A stretch of DNA of 64,000 nt from Chryseobacterium shigense (lineage in GTDB: Bacteria; Bacteroidota; Bacteroidia; Flavobacteriales; Weeksellaceae): assembly GCF_014207845.1 (NCBI RefSeq), contig NZ_JACHLC010000001.1, positions 1-64,000 of the forward strand, written 5' to 3'. The position numbers and the translations under genes are program-made. The number at the start of each line of letters is the position of its first letter. Positions within the stretch are counted from its first letter, which is position 1. Positions 24,564-33,599 of the stretch are shown piece by piece. The notes below the pieces were generated by a model, which did no database searches, was not told the DNA's origin, and worked only from the letters and a program-made list of their open reading frames with translations.

Positions 24564-24571
24564 CAAAATTA
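24564..24571 (-). promoter_or_regulatory. -7 promoter box of the grasp-with-spasm operon
   Basis: TAATTTTG on the minus strand matches TAnnTTTG and predicts a leader of about 125 bases before the precursor gene. No clear -33 element. Confidence 0.5.
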
Positions 24572-24981
24572 TAAATAATTACATCACTTTAATGTGAGTA
24601 TTTATTGCAGATTTATTAAGCCCATAATGAACGGTTGTACAGATTTAAATAAAACCTGAAAATAATTTGTACTGTTAAATATTTTTAATTGAAAAATCTA
24701 AAATCCAAGGTTTGATTTTATAAAACTGAACTATAAATAAATATCCCAATATCTCTGTTGTACGAAGATTATAAGCTATTATGTATACATAAAAAACTGA
24801 AATAATAAAATCATGTATGCAAATCTGGAAAAACTTAATATTGAGTAAAAGTTACTTTGAAGAAATTGAATAGAAAATGCTAAAAATTTTTGACTAGGGA
24901 TTTCTATAAATGGAGTTTCGAATAGTACCATGATAATTCCCCTCCTTTGAAGGGTGGTAAATCGGAGATTGATGGGGTGGT
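24572..24981. other. AT-rich intergenic region upstream of the peptide operon
   Basis: About 400 bases with no ORF or RNA that I can support. The right end (24935-24981) is a dispersed repeat. Confidence 0.5.
24935..24981 (+). repeat. Dispersed short repeat (CCCCTCC...GGGGTGGT type)
   Basis: AATTCCCCTCCTTTGAAGGG, then GATGGGGTGGTA. This wording resembles a short intergenic repeat I know from many Bacteroidetes genomes. It is the only copy in the window. Confidence 0.5.
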
Positions 24982-25018
24982 AAAAAAACTCCGGCGGTTT
25001 CGAAGAAACCGCCGGAGC
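24982..25018 (-). terminator. Terminator of the T9SS repeat protein gene
   Basis: GC-rich perfect stem CTCCGGCGGTTTC / GAAACCGCCGGAG on the minus strand, followed by seven T residues. Confidence 0.92.
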
Positions 25019-25073
25019 CTATATCATAAACCTTTTCGCTAAAATTCTCTTTAGCAATAACCTATTAGGTTTA

Positions 25074-26573
25074 CTATTTTTTAATGACTTTATGTGTATT
25101 AAAAGTGCCATCTTCAAAATAGCATGTTACAAAATACACCCCGGAAGGGTATTTTGAAAGACTGATCTCTGTTTGTTGTGGCTTGGCAAGAATTTGATTG
25201 GCAGAATTCAACAGAATTATACTCTTTATTTTTTTTGCAGAATTAATAGATATTTTTTCTGTAGTCGGATTAGGATATAATTTTACCAAATTTTTGGTAG
25301 CTGTAATATCACCGGTTGCAAGGCTTGCCATACAACTGGGATCATACGTATCTGTTGAGATGGTCCAGTTTTTTGTGTTAACGAGGATATTTCTGTATTG
25401 TAAAGCTTCTGCGCCGTAGCTTGAAGTAACATCTCCCATATTTTTTCCATTTGGTGTTGCAGGATTGGTGGCCCAACCTTTTAACGTTTTACTGTAATTT
25501 TCACAATTTAAAGCTGAACCGGAAAATATAGACCCTAAATTTACTGCGGGATTAAGTACCCAATTTCCCAGGTTTTGGTTAAAACTTGGAGCTTGATAAA
25601 ACATTCCTGTTAGTGAAATAACATTTGAGGTATTCCAATTTCCAATGTTCTGATTAAAACTTAATGCATACTGAAACATAGCGCCCATACTGGTAACATT
25701 TGAGGTATTCCAGTTTCCTATATTTTGGTTAAAATCTTGAGTGCCATAAAACATTTCATTCATACTAGTAACGTTTCCTGTATTCCAGTTCCCAATATAC
25801 TTGTTAAAAGCAATTGCATCAGCAAACATATAGCTCATATCAATAACATTAGATGTATTCCAAGTGCCTATATTTCCGTTAAAACTTTGGGCATGCTGAA
25901 ACATCTTGCTCATATCGGTAACATTTCCGGTATTCCAGGAGCCTATGTTTTGGTTAAAATTTGTAGCATAGTAAAACATAGAATTCATATTGGTCACATT
26001 TGAGGTATTCCAGCTTGCTATGTTTTGGTTGAAATTTGAAGCATTATAAAACATATAACTCATATCTGTTACATTCCCTGTATCCCAGGTAGTCATACTT
26101 GGAACATTCACCAATGATTTGCATGCAAAAAACATAAGATACATACTGGTTACGTTACTGAAATTTGGAGTATCAGTTGCTGAAATAACCATATTTTGAC
26201 AACCATGAAAAGAATCTGACAGATCGGGTTTCCAGGTTGCATTCCCCCACTGAACAATATCTAACAGCTTTTTGGCATTATTTACTGATACACCATTGAA
26301 GTAAAATTTAAAGGGTGAGGTAGGGGTAATTGTTACTGTATATTGACCAATTGCAGGAAATACAATGGTAGTATTTCCAGAAGTTCCGGTTCCGCTACCA
26401 GTTAATGATGGATTGGTAATGCCCTGATAGGTATAGTTATATGTTCCTTCAGTGGGAATTACAATTGCTTTTGAATTATCAAAGTTAATATTGGTATTCC
26501 ACTTTGTAATAATAGGTTGTGCTGAAAATAAACTTCCTATAACAAGGAAGAATACCAACAATTGAACTTTCAT
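25074..26573 (-). CDS. T9SS-exported BspA-like (DUF285) repeat protein
   Basis: 499 residues. Signal peptide (MKVQLLVFFLVIGSLFSAQ), then a beta domain with TYNYTYQGITN, then about ten repeats of 24-25 residues with the frame NWNTSNVTSMNEMF..A..FNQNI (residues about 115-380). These are the DUF285/BspA-type surface repeats. The C-terminus (LVKLYPNPTTEKISI, ending GTFNTHKVIKK) is a type A sorting domain for type IX secretion. The mature protein should therefore sit on the cell surface or be released. It lies between the peptide operon and the transketolase genes, with no shared operon. Confidence 0.93.
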   Translation of the reverse strand: MKVQLLVFFLVIGSLFSAQPIITKWNTNINFDNSKAIVIPTEGTYNYTYQGITNPSLTGSGTGTSGNTTIVFPAIGQYTVTITPTSPFKFYFNGVSVNNAKKLLDIVQWGNATWKPDLSDSFHGCQNMVISATDTPNFSNVTSMYLMFFACKSLVNVPSMTTWDTGNVTDMSYMFYNASNFNQNIASWNTSNVTNMNSMFYYATNFNQNIGSWNTGNVTDMSKMFQHAQSFNGNIGTWNTSNVIDMSYMFADAIAFNKYIGNWNTGNVTSMNEMFYGTQDFNQNIGNWNTSNVTSMGAMFQYALSFNQNIGNWNTSNVISLTGMFYQAPSFNQNLGNWVLNPAVNLGSIFSGSALNCENYSKTLKGWATNPATPNGKNMGDVTSSYGAEALQYRNILVNTKNWTISTDTYDPSCMASLATGDITATKNLVKLYPNPTTEKISINSAKKIKSIILLNSANQILAKPQQTEISLSKYPSGVYFVTCYFEDGTFNTHKVIKK

Positions 26574-26617
26574 AAATTATGATTTCTTATAAATTTTTAA
26601 AACTGCTCTAATAACTG

Positions 26618-27562
26618 TTATGCTAAAATTCTCTTTACAGCCTCTTTTACAGCCTCTGCATCAATCTTATATTTTTTCATAAGCTCGGCAGGCGTAGCAG
26701 ATTCTCCGAAAGTATCATTTACAGCAACAAATTCCTGTCTTGTAGGTCTTTTTCTTGAAAGCATTCCCGCAACAGATTCCCCTAAACCGCCAAGATAATT
26801 GTGTTCTTCTGCTGTAACGATCTTTCCTGTTTTTTCAACAGATTTAATGATGATCTCTTCGTCTAAAGGCTTAATCGTGTGGATATTGATTACCTCACAG
26901 GAAATACCTTCTTTTTCAAGCTCATCAGCTGCTACAAGAGATTCCCAAACCAGGTGCCCTGTTGCAACAATTGTTACATCAGTACCTTCCTGAAGAAGAA
27001 TTCCTTTTCCGATTTCGAAAGGCATATCTTCCGGGATGAATACAGGAACCGTAGGTCTTCCGAATCTTAAATATACAGGGCCATCGTGTTCAGCAATAGC
27101 AATAGTGGCTGCCTTTGTCTGGTTGTAGTCACATGGGTTGATAACCGTCATGCCCGGAAGCATTTTCATCATACCGATATCTTCCAAAACCTGGTGGGTA
27201 GCACCGTCTTCACCTAAAGTAAGACCTGCGTGAGATGCACAGATCTTTACATTTTTACCTGAATAAGCGATAGACTGACGGATCTGGTCATACACTCTTG
27301 AAGTAGAGAAATTAGCGAAAGTTCCTGTAAAAGGAATTTTTCCTGTAATGCTTAAGCCTGCAGCAATTCCCATCATGTTTGCTTCTGCAATCCCTATCTG
27401 AAAGAATCTTTCCGGTGCCTTCTCGATGAATTTTTCCATTTTCAAAGAACCGATAAGGTCTGCACAAAGTGCTACTACATTAGGATTTTTGTCTGCAAGT
27501 TCTGCCAATCCTGCTCCGAATCCTGAACGTGTATCCTTTTTTTCTGTATATGTATATTTCAT
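26618..27562 (-). CDS. Transketolase, C-terminal subunit
   Basis: 314 residues. Contains the pyrimidine-binding domain (LCADLIGSLKMEKF; GLTLGEDGATHQVLEDIGMM, where the Glu that activates thiamine diphosphate sits in the related PFIGIAEANM segment) and the C-terminal Rossmann-like domain. Bacteroidetes commonly encode transketolase as two proteins; this one works with the upstream subunit in the non-oxidative pentose phosphate pathway. 46 bases separate the two genes. Confidence 0.93.
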   Translation of the reverse strand: MKYTYTEKKDTRSGFGAGLAELADKNPNVVALCADLIGSLKMEKFIEKAPERFFQIGIAEANMMGIAAGLSITGKIPFTGTFANFSTSRVYDQIRQSIAYSGKNVKICASHAGLTLGEDGATHQVLEDIGMMKMLPGMTVINPCDYNQTKAATIAIAEHDGPVYLRFGRPTVPVFIPEDMPFEIGKGILLQEGTDVTIVATGHLVWESLVAADELEKEGISCEVINIHTIKPLDEEIIIKSVEKTGKIVTAEEHNYLGGLGESVAGMLSRKRPTRQEFVAVNDTFGESATPAELMKKYKIDAEAVKEAVKRILA

Positions 27563-27608
27563 TTTTTTTACTGATTATTTATTTTGATTACTATTTACTT
27601 CGCCTGGA

Positions 27609-28460
27609 TTAGTAATCAGCAGGAGCTTCCAGATATAATTGTTTGAATGCGGTGTCAAGCTGCTCATCATTAGGAGCTTTTCCGTGCCATGCGTGAGATC
27701 CCATCATATAATCTACACCATAACCCATTTCTGTATGAAGGATGATTACCACAGGCTTTCCTTTTCCTGTTTCAGTTTTTGCCTTTTCAAGCATAGCAAT
27801 AACAGCTTCAAGGTCGTTACCGTTTTTCTCTTCCAGAACAGTCCATCCGAATGCTTCCAGTTTAGCGTGCAAATTTCCTAAGCTTAATACATCATCCGTA
27901 TCACCGTCAATCTGGCGTCCGTTGTAATCGATAGTTGAAATGATGTTATCCACTTTTTTAGCCGCTGCATACATCAGAGCTTCCCAAACCTGACCTTCCT
28001 GAAGTTCACCGTCACCGTGAAGGGTGTAAACAATAGACGGGTCGCCATCCAGTTTTTTACCTTCTGCTACACCAAGTGCTACAGAAAGACCCTGACCGAG
28101 AGATCCGGAAGCAATTCTGATACCCGGAAGACCCTCATGCGTAGTTGGGTGTCCCTGAAGTCTTGAATCCAGCTTTCTGAAAGTTTTCAGTTCTTCTACC
28201 GGAAAGAAGTTAAATCTCGCTAAAGTAGAATAGTAAACCGGAGAAATATGCCCGTTGGAAAGATAAAAATGATCCTCATTCTTCCCCTCCATAGTGAAAG
28301 GTAGCTTGTAGTTCATCACCTTTCCGTAAAGCGCTGTGAAGTATTCCGTACAGCCTAAACTTCCGCCCGGATGCCCTGAATTTACAGCGTGAACCATTCT
28401 TAAAATGTCTCTTCTGATCTGCGTAGTAAGAGATTTTAACTCTTCAATACTTTTACTCAT
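27609..28460 (-). CDS. Transketolase, N-terminal subunit
   Basis: 283 residues, the thiamine-diphosphate-binding half. Marks are HAVNSGHPGGSLGCTEYFTA and the GDGELQEGQVWEALMYAA motif (GDG...N/Q). Catalytic histidines are in GHPGG and SHAWHGKAPN. Transfers two-carbon ketol units with the downstream subunit. First gene of the two-gene operon. Confidence 0.94.
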   Translation of the reverse strand: MSKSIEELKSLTTQIRRDILRMVHAVNSGHPGGSLGCTEYFTALYGKVMNYKLPFTMEGKNEDHFYLSNGHISPVYYSTLARFNFFPVEELKTFRKLDSRLQGHPTTHEGLPGIRIASGSLGQGLSVALGVAEGKKLDGDPSIVYTLHGDGELQEGQVWEALMYAAAKKVDNIISTIDYNGRQIDGDTDDVLSLGNLHAKLEAFGWTVLEEKNGNDLEAVIAMLEKAKTETGKGKPVVIILHTEMGYGVDYMMGSHAWHGKAPNDEQLDTAFKQLYLEAPADY

Positions 28461-28516
28461 TATATCTGATTTATTTGCACGCGAATTTACAATTTTTTAA
28501 CGGCTTACGGAAATGC

Positions 28517-28544
28517 AAAAACCCGGACTTATGATCCGGATTTA
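28517..28544 (-). terminator. Rho-independent terminator
   Basis: AATCCGGA / TCCGGGTT hairpin on the minus strand with five T residues, about 25 bases after the secreted hypothetical gene. Confidence 0.75.
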
Positions 28545-28569
28545 TATTTATTGTATGAAAATACTGGTT

Positions 28570-29088
28570 TTAGCAGCCCTCGTTCAGGTATACTGAAATT
28601 TCCGTAATGATATTATTGACGAATTTAAAAGAAAGCTGTGTCCCTGCATCAAGATCCTCCAACGTGAAATATCCTGTATCTTTAAGACGTTTTTCACCCT
28701 TTTCATCCCAGGCCGGATGAACGGTAAAACTTGGATGATTTCTATAGGCATTGATCAGGTCATCTTTTGTATTCCCGATTCCGATCCCGCTTTTGGTTTT
28801 GAATTTTTTGCTGGTGGTCGTCAGTCCCATTACGCTTGCTACATTCGGTTTTGCTTCACTGATATAGCTTTCGTAAAGATCGATCTGGATCAGTTCTCCA
28901 TTATATTTAACATTGTTTTTAATGGTTCCGTCTGTGATTTTCAGTTTTGTGCCAGCCATCTTTTCAGCCTCCGCTTTTTCCATAAAGATTTTGTAAGGTC
29001 CGATTCTCAGGGTAGAAACCTCAAAATCCTGTGCATTCATGAAGCCGAACGCCAAAATGAATACAAAAAGTGAAATGATTTTTTTCAT
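28570..29088 (-). CDS. Secreted hypothetical protein
   Basis: 172 residues with a signal peptide (MKKIISLFVFILAFGFMNAQ). The segment GIGIGNTKDDLINAYRN is a motif seen in several exported beta-rich families, but I cannot name this one. A single cysteine is last. It follows the GDSL gene on the same strand after 26 bases and may be cotranscribed. Confidence 0.75.
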   Translation of the reverse strand: MKKIISLFVFILAFGFMNAQDFEVSTLRIGPYKIFMEKAEAEKMAGTKLKITDGTIKNNVKYNGELIQIDLYESYISEAKPNVASVMGLTTTSKKFKTKSGIGIGNTKDDLINAYRNHPSFTVHPAWDEKGEKRLKDTGYFTLEDLDAGTQLSFKFVNNIITEISVYLNEGC

Positions 29089-29114
29089 GATTAATAGAAT
29101 GTATTGTTTGAGTT

Positions 29115-29804
29115 TTATTTTTTCCCTAATATTTTATTGATAATATTTTTAATTATCGGTTCCATAATCGCATATCCTGCAGGAGTAGGGTGGATGCCAT
29201 CCTTTGCAAGACCTTCCCGCATACCGCCTTTTGCATCACGCATAGCTTCATTATAATCTACAAAAACAAGTTTGTTGTTTTGTACGTACTGCTTTAATCT
29301 GCTGTTTAAAGCATCCACTTTCTGAGGTACATCAGCTATTTCTTTACGCCAGGGAAATGAGGCGGCAGGAAGTACGGAAGCAATAATTACTTTAATTCCA
29401 TTGCTTTTGGCAATATCAGCCATTGATTTGATGTTGTTAAAGGTAAAATCCGGATCATAAATTCCGGTATTTTGAGCAATATCATTAGTTCCTGCATTAA
29501 TAACCACAATTTTGGGTTTTAAAGCAACGACATCATTCTGAAAACGTAACAGCATTTGCGAAGTAGTCTGCCCGCTGATGCCTCTTCCTGTATAATTGTT
29601 CTCAGAGAAAAACTCAGGATGGCTTTTTACCCAACCCTCAGTAATGGAATTGCCCATAAAGACCACATCTACTTTTTTCTTTGAATTTAAAATGGTTGTA
29701 TTGTCATCTTTATATCTGGCAAGGTTGGCAAAATCAACGGCGCTCTGTGCGTTTACAAACACACCGAAAAGCAAGCCAATGACAAGGAAAACTGATAATT
29801 TCAT
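29115..29804 (-). CDS. Secreted GDSL/SGNH-family esterase
   Basis: 229 residues. Signal peptide, then block I GNSITEGW with the nucleophile Ser, block II Gly in GRGISGQT, block III NAGTNDIAQN, and block V DGIHPTPAGY with the catalytic Asp and His. Acts as an esterase or lipase, often on sugar acetyl groups. It is exported, so the substrate is extracytoplasmic. Confidence 0.9.
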   Translation of the reverse strand: MKLSVFLVIGLLFGVFVNAQSAVDFANLARYKDDNTTILNSKKKVDVVFMGNSITEGWVKSHPEFFSENNYTGRGISGQTTSQMLLRFQNDVVALKPKIVVINAGTNDIAQNTGIYDPDFTFNNIKSMADIAKSNGIKVIIASVLPAASFPWRKEIADVPQKVDALNSRLKQYVQNNKLVFVDYNEAMRDAKGGMREGLAKDGIHPTPAGYAIMEPIIKNIINKILGKK

Positions 29805-29945
29805 ACAGAATATTGTTTGTTTTTACAGGTTATCGGACGAGAAGGCCCGATTTTACAAAAATACAATGAAACCCAATGATTTTAACCTAAAATCAGGTTA
29901 ATTTTTATAAAGGTTGATTCTATTTCGGGAATATCCATTCAATAG

Positions 29946-30007
29946 AAACGGGCTTTAGCCCGTTTAGATATTAATAAGAAAATCATCATCCGGCTTTAGC
30001 CAAAACC
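29946..30007. repeat. Dispersed short repeat (GGCTTTAGCC type)
   Basis: Perfect small palindrome AAACGGGCTTTAGCCCGTTT followed by CCGGCTTTAGCC. I know similar wording from Bacteroidetes intergenic repeats. It lies just downstream of the symporter gene and could also help end its transcript. Confidence 0.5.
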
Positions 30008-30012
30008 AAACT

Positions 30013-31452
30013 TTATTTCTTTCTGATCAGCCAAAGTCCGATGAATGTCAGTAATCCGTTGATAATCAGTAGTTCAAGTCCGATCTTGAAATCACCGAAC
30101 ATATTCTCCTGGTATTTATCAATAAAAAATGAAATCAATGGCGCTGCAATACATACATAAGGAACAAGATTATCACGAACCTTGTATTTGGTAAAAATTC
30201 CAAAGGCAAAAAGTCCCAGCAGCGGTCCGTAAGTGAATCCTGCAAGCTTAAGGATAAGACCGATCATGGAATTGTCATTAATAACCTTAAAAATAATTAC
30301 CATAATCAGGAAAGAAAGGGCAACCAGAAGATGGATATTTTTTCTGAATTTTTCTTTTTGGGAATCGCTCCAGTCTTTCTTTTCCTTCATTCCGAAAATA
30401 TCAATGCATATGGAAGAAGTGAGGGCGGTCATTGCACCATCCGCACTTGGAAATAGTGCTGATATCAGGGCAATAATAAAGATAATGGAAATAAAACCGG
30501 GCATATGATTCAGGGCAACATCAGGGAAAAGCTGATCTCCTGCGCTTGTTACATGTTCCTGAGCTCCGTACAGGTGAAGAAGTCCGCCCATATAGAGGAA
30601 TAATGAAATTACTCCAAGAAGAATAAAGCCCAAAGTCACCATATTTTTCTGTGAATCTTTCAGTTTTGTTACAGATAAGCTTTTCTGCATCATTTCCTGG
30701 TCTATTCCCGTCATGGTAATGGTGATGAAAGCTCCCGCCAGAATCTGTTTGATAAAGAAACTTTTCTGGTTAGGATCGAAATCAAAAATTTTGGTGTAGC
30801 CTTTTTCATTCATAGCCGTAAAGCTCTCTCCGAAACTTAATCCTAAATGATTGAGCATATAAACTGTACAGATAATCAGTCCTAAAAGCATACAGGAAGT
30901 CTGTAAGGTATCTGTCCATACAATTGTTTTTACACCACCTTCATAGGTATAAAGGATAATCATAGCCAAAATGATGAGAGTAGTCACTATAAACGGAATT
31001 CCCAGACTGTCCAGAATAGAAATCTGAAGGATATTCACTACAAGGTATAGCCTCGCCGTAGCACCTACCAGCCTGGAAACAATGAAGATCCATGCTCCGG
31101 ATTTATAGGAAAGCTGGCCCAGTCTCTGTTGGAGATATCCGTAAATGGAAGTCAGTTTCAGACGGTAATAAAGGGGAAGAAGCACATAGGCCACCACAAT
31201 GTATCCGATAAGATATCCCAATGTGATCTGCAAATAGGCAAATTTATCATTTCCTACAGCTCCCGGAACACTTACGAACGTAACACCTGAAAGCGATGTC
31301 CCGATCATCCCGAAAGCGACCAGCATCCAGTTACTCTTACGGTTTCCGATGAAGAAACTCTCATTATCACTTCCTTTTCCCGTTCTGTAGGCTACCCACA
31401 GCAACAATGCGAAGTAGACGATAATAATAGACAGTAATATAACTGGAGACAT
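30013..31452 (-). CDS. Sodium:solute symporter (SSS family)
   Basis: 479 residues, about 12-13 membrane segments (first VILLSIIIVYFALLLWVAY). Family marks: NESFFIGNRKSNWMLVAFGM and GTSLSGVTFVSVPG early, and SSICIDIFG near residue 365. Imports a solute with sodium; the substrate (sugar, sialic acid, amino acid) is not evident. Minus-strand TATATTTG at 31474-31481 is a candidate -7 box. Confidence 0.9.
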   Translation of the reverse strand: MSPVILLSIIIVYFALLLWVAYRTGKGSDNESFFIGNRKSNWMLVAFGMIGTSLSGVTFVSVPGAVGNDKFAYLQITLGYLIGYIVVAYVLLPLYYRLKLTSIYGYLQQRLGQLSYKSGAWIFIVSRLVGATARLYLVVNILQISILDSLGIPFIVTTLIILAMIILYTYEGGVKTIVWTDTLQTSCMLLGLIICTVYMLNHLGLSFGESFTAMNEKGYTKIFDFDPNQKSFFIKQILAGAFITITMTGIDQEMMQKSLSVTKLKDSQKNMVTLGFILLGVISLFLYMGGLLHLYGAQEHVTSAGDQLFPDVALNHMPGFISIIFIIALISALFPSADGAMTALTSSICIDIFGMKEKKDWSDSQKEKFRKNIHLLVALSFLIMVIIFKVINDNSMIGLILKLAGFTYGPLLGLFAFGIFTKYKVRDNLVPYVCIAAPLISFFIDKYQENMFGDFKIGLELLIINGLLTFIGLWLIRKK

Positions 31453-31503
31453 AGTTTTTCAATTAAAATTTTACAAATATAGTTTTTTTATGTTCGGTTA
31501 GGA

Positions 31504-31541
31504 AAGAAAAAGCCTTTCAGGATAAAACATCTGAAAGGCCT
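31504..31541 (-). terminator. Terminator of the pirin-OsmC gene run
   Basis: GCCTTTCAG / CTGAAAGGC stem on the minus strand followed by T-rich bases, about 25 bases after the last gene. Confidence 0.8.
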
Positions 31542-31564
31542 GTATCTTGAAAGTAAAATTAGTG

Positions 31565-31852
31565 TCAGTTAACTAAAACATCCTGTAATTCTTCACTTTT
31601 CTGAAAACTTGCTTTGGCAAACGGGCAGAGCGGAATGATCTTTTTGTTGTTTTTCCTGGCAAAATTCACTGCTGCCAGAAGCATTTCTTTTCCTACGCCT
31701 TTCCCGTTGTAGGCTTCTTCCACCTCCGTGTGGTCTATGATAAATCTTTCTTCTCCGGCCCAGGTATATGTCATCATTCCTGCGCGTCTTCCATCTATGA
31801 AAGCTTCAAAACTTCCGTGTTTTTCGTCGTTGTTTTGTTTTACTTCGGTCAT
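31565..31852 (-). CDS. GNAT-family acetyltransferase (YjdJ-like)
   Basis: 95 residues, the short single-domain GNAT type. Beta-strand GSFEAFIDGRRAGMMTYTWA, then HTEVEEAYNGKGVGKEML (the acetyl-CoA pyrophosphate loop is GKGVGKEM) and IIPLCPFAKASFQK. The same type is paired in E. coli (YjdJ) with the ferredoxin YjdI, whose homologue is two genes upstream here. Substrate unknown. Confidence 0.85.
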   Translation of the reverse strand: MTEVKQNNDEKHGSFEAFIDGRRAGMMTYTWAGEERFIIDHTEVEEAYNGKGVGKEMLLAAVNFARKNNKKIIPLCPFAKASFQKSEELQDVLVN

Positions 31853-31853
31853 A

Positions 31854-32249
31854 TTATGAAAATTTGGTTAGTATTTCTATGTCGTTGGTTAATATTTTGT
31901 GTACGGGACAGGCATCAGCTATGGTGTGGAGCCTTTTCATCTGCTCATCATCCAGGATTCCTTCAAAGCTGATCTCTCTTTTGAATACGGCTCTCTTTGT
32001 TAAAGGATAATTTTCAAGCTCAACTTCCACGTTGATGTTTTCTACATCCCATTCCTTTCTTTCAATATACATTCTTAAAGTGGCTGCAGTACAGCTTGCG
32101 AGGGACGTTGCCAAGATTTCCATAGGGTTGAAACCTTTATTCTGCCCGCCTTTATCTATCGGTTCATCGGTAATGATCCTGTTTTCGCCAGCCGTTACCT
32201 CAGTATAATACTTTGTTTTTCCTAAACTTGCTTTTACGGTTACCGCCAT
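31854..32249 (-). CDS. OsmC-family peroxiredoxin-like protein
   Basis: 131 residues. Family marks: FNPMEILATSLASCTAATLR with one conserved cysteine and DACPVHKILTND with the second. OsmC/Ohr proteins reduce organic hydroperoxides through these two cysteines. It shares one base with the YjdI-like gene. Not clearly Ohr or OsmC proper, and it may be the YhfA-type branch. Confidence 0.9.
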   Translation of the reverse strand: MAVTVKASLGKTKYYTEVTAGENRIITDEPIDKGGQNKGFNPMEILATSLASCTAATLRMYIERKEWDVENINVEVELENYPLTKRAVFKREISFEGILDDEQMKRLHTIADACPVHKILTNDIEILTKFS

Positions 32250-32467
32250 TATTGTTCTGTATTGAATTTATAACTTAATGCTCCTGACGGGCAAAGGTCT
32301 ATTTGGTTTTTAAGTTCTTCCGGGGTAGCATTTTCAGCTTTTATCCAGGGTCTGTCTTTAGGATTGTAGACCTGGGGAAGTGTTTTTACACAAACAGCCG
32401 AGTGTATACACTTTTTGGGCTGCCAGATAACAGTAATGCTTCCATTAGGATATTCGTGTGTTTCCAT
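32249..32467 (-). CDS. YjdI-like 4Fe-4S mono-cluster protein
   Basis: 72 residues. Cysteines in CIHSAVCVKTLPQVY and LCPSGALSYKF fit the divergent 4Fe-4S domain (Fer4_19) of YjdI. It may hand electrons to a partner such as OsmC, its overlapping neighbour. Role unproven in any organism that I know of. Confidence 0.85.
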   Translation of the reverse strand: METHEYPNGSITVIWQPKKCIHSAVCVKTLPQVYNPKDRPWIKAENATPEELKNQIDLCPSGALSYKFNTEQ

Positions 32468-32468
32468 A

Positions 32469-33047
32469 TCAATTTTCTTTTAATGATTTTTCGATTCTAC
32501 GGTCGGGAATCAGCCATATGAGAGCCACGAGATAATAAAAACCTATGGCAATATAGGGATAAAAAAATGAAACGGCGATTCCGAGGACATAAAATACAAT
32601 TGAAATATATTCTTTAAACTTTGAATGTATAGCTTCCTTCAGCTTTGAGTTTTCACCTTCATTCTTAAGAATCAGGTTTTCTAAAATGGTATAAGCCACA
32701 GCAGACATAATCAGGCCAATCCCGTATGCTGCTGTTGGATTCTCTGCAAAATGAGTGGTTCCTATCCATTCCGTAGCGATAGGCATCAGTGAAAGCCAGA
32801 ACAGCAGGTGAAGATTGGCCCAGAGAATACCTCCGTTTACTTTTTTTACGGTCTGAAATAAATGATGATGGTTATTCCAGTAAATTCCAACATAAATAAA
32901 ACTGAAAATATAAGCCAGAAATCTTGGAAGGAGAGGTCTAAGGCTGGCCCAGCTGCTTCCTTCCGGAACTTTCAGTTCAAGAACCATAATGGTAATGATA
33001 ATCGCAAGAACTCCATCGCTGAAGGCTTCCAGTCTTCCCTTAGTCAT
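32469..33047 (-). CDS. TMEM175-family (DUF1211) potassium-channel-like protein
   Basis: 192 residues with about six membrane segments. The N-terminal RLEAFSDGVLAIIITIMVLE is the (R)xxxFSDG motif that lines the pore in TMEM175 channels. Bacterial members conduct potassium with low selectivity. It overlaps the FMN reductase gene by 8 bases. Confidence 0.9.
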   Translation of the reverse strand: MTKGRLEAFSDGVLAIIITIMVLELKVPEGSSWASLRPLLPRFLAYIFSFIYVGIYWNNHHHLFQTVKKVNGGILWANLHLLFWLSLMPIATEWIGTTHFAENPTAAYGIGLIMSAVAYTILENLILKNEGENSKLKEAIHSKFKEYISIVFYVLGIAVSFFYPYIAIGFYYLVALIWLIPDRRIEKSLKEN

Positions 33048-33579
33048 TGGTTGCAGTCTCTTTTTTAAAGTTTTCTATCTTATCTTTAAGCTCCTTAAGC
33101 ATATCAGGGTTGATAACACCGCTTTCAAGATCAAAATTTTCATAAAACTTAGGAAGAGAAAAGGTGTCTTTGATATCTGCAGCAAACTGCGGGAAGAATG
33201 TTTTAGCCGTATTCATCACATTGCCGCCTCCGTAGCCTCCCGGTGAAGTACTCATCAGAAACATCGGCTTGTTCTGGAATACTTTTACGTTGATCCTTGA
33301 AGACCAGTCGAAGACATTTTTAAAAGCTGAACTGTATGACCTGTTGTGTTCTGCAAGAGAGCAGATAATGACATCACATTCCTCGATCTGCTTTAAAAAA
33401 TTATGGGCTTCGTCCGGAAAACCTTTCTTTTCAAGATCTACGGAAAAAACGGGCATTGTGAAATCATTCAGATCGATCAGATTGATTTCCTCATTCTGAA
33501 AATCTTTCAGAACGAATTTTACAAGTTCCCTGTTGATTGAAGTAGAAGACGTACTTCCTGCAAATGCTAATATTTTCAT
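33040..33579 (-). CDS. NAD(P)H-dependent FMN reductase
   Basis: 179 residues, flavodoxin-like fold. The phosphate loop AFAGSTSSTSINRELVKFV binds FMN, and SLAEHNRSYSSAFKNVFDW and MSTSPGGYGGGNVM are typical of the NADPH-dependent FMN reductase (azoreductase-like) family. Reduces quinones or other electrophiles with NAD(P)H. Twenty bases downstream of a pirin gene. Confidence 0.9.
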   Translation of the reverse strand: MKILAFAGSTSSTSINRELVKFVLKDFQNEEINLIDLNDFTMPVFSVDLEKKGFPDEAHNFLKQIEECDVIICSLAEHNRSYSSAFKNVFDWSSRINVKVFQNKPMFLMSTSPGGYGGGNVMNTAKTFFPQFAADIKDTFSLPKFYENFDLESGVINPDMLKELKDKIENFKKETATND

Positions 33580-33599
33580 GTATTGTGCTGTACTAATAA

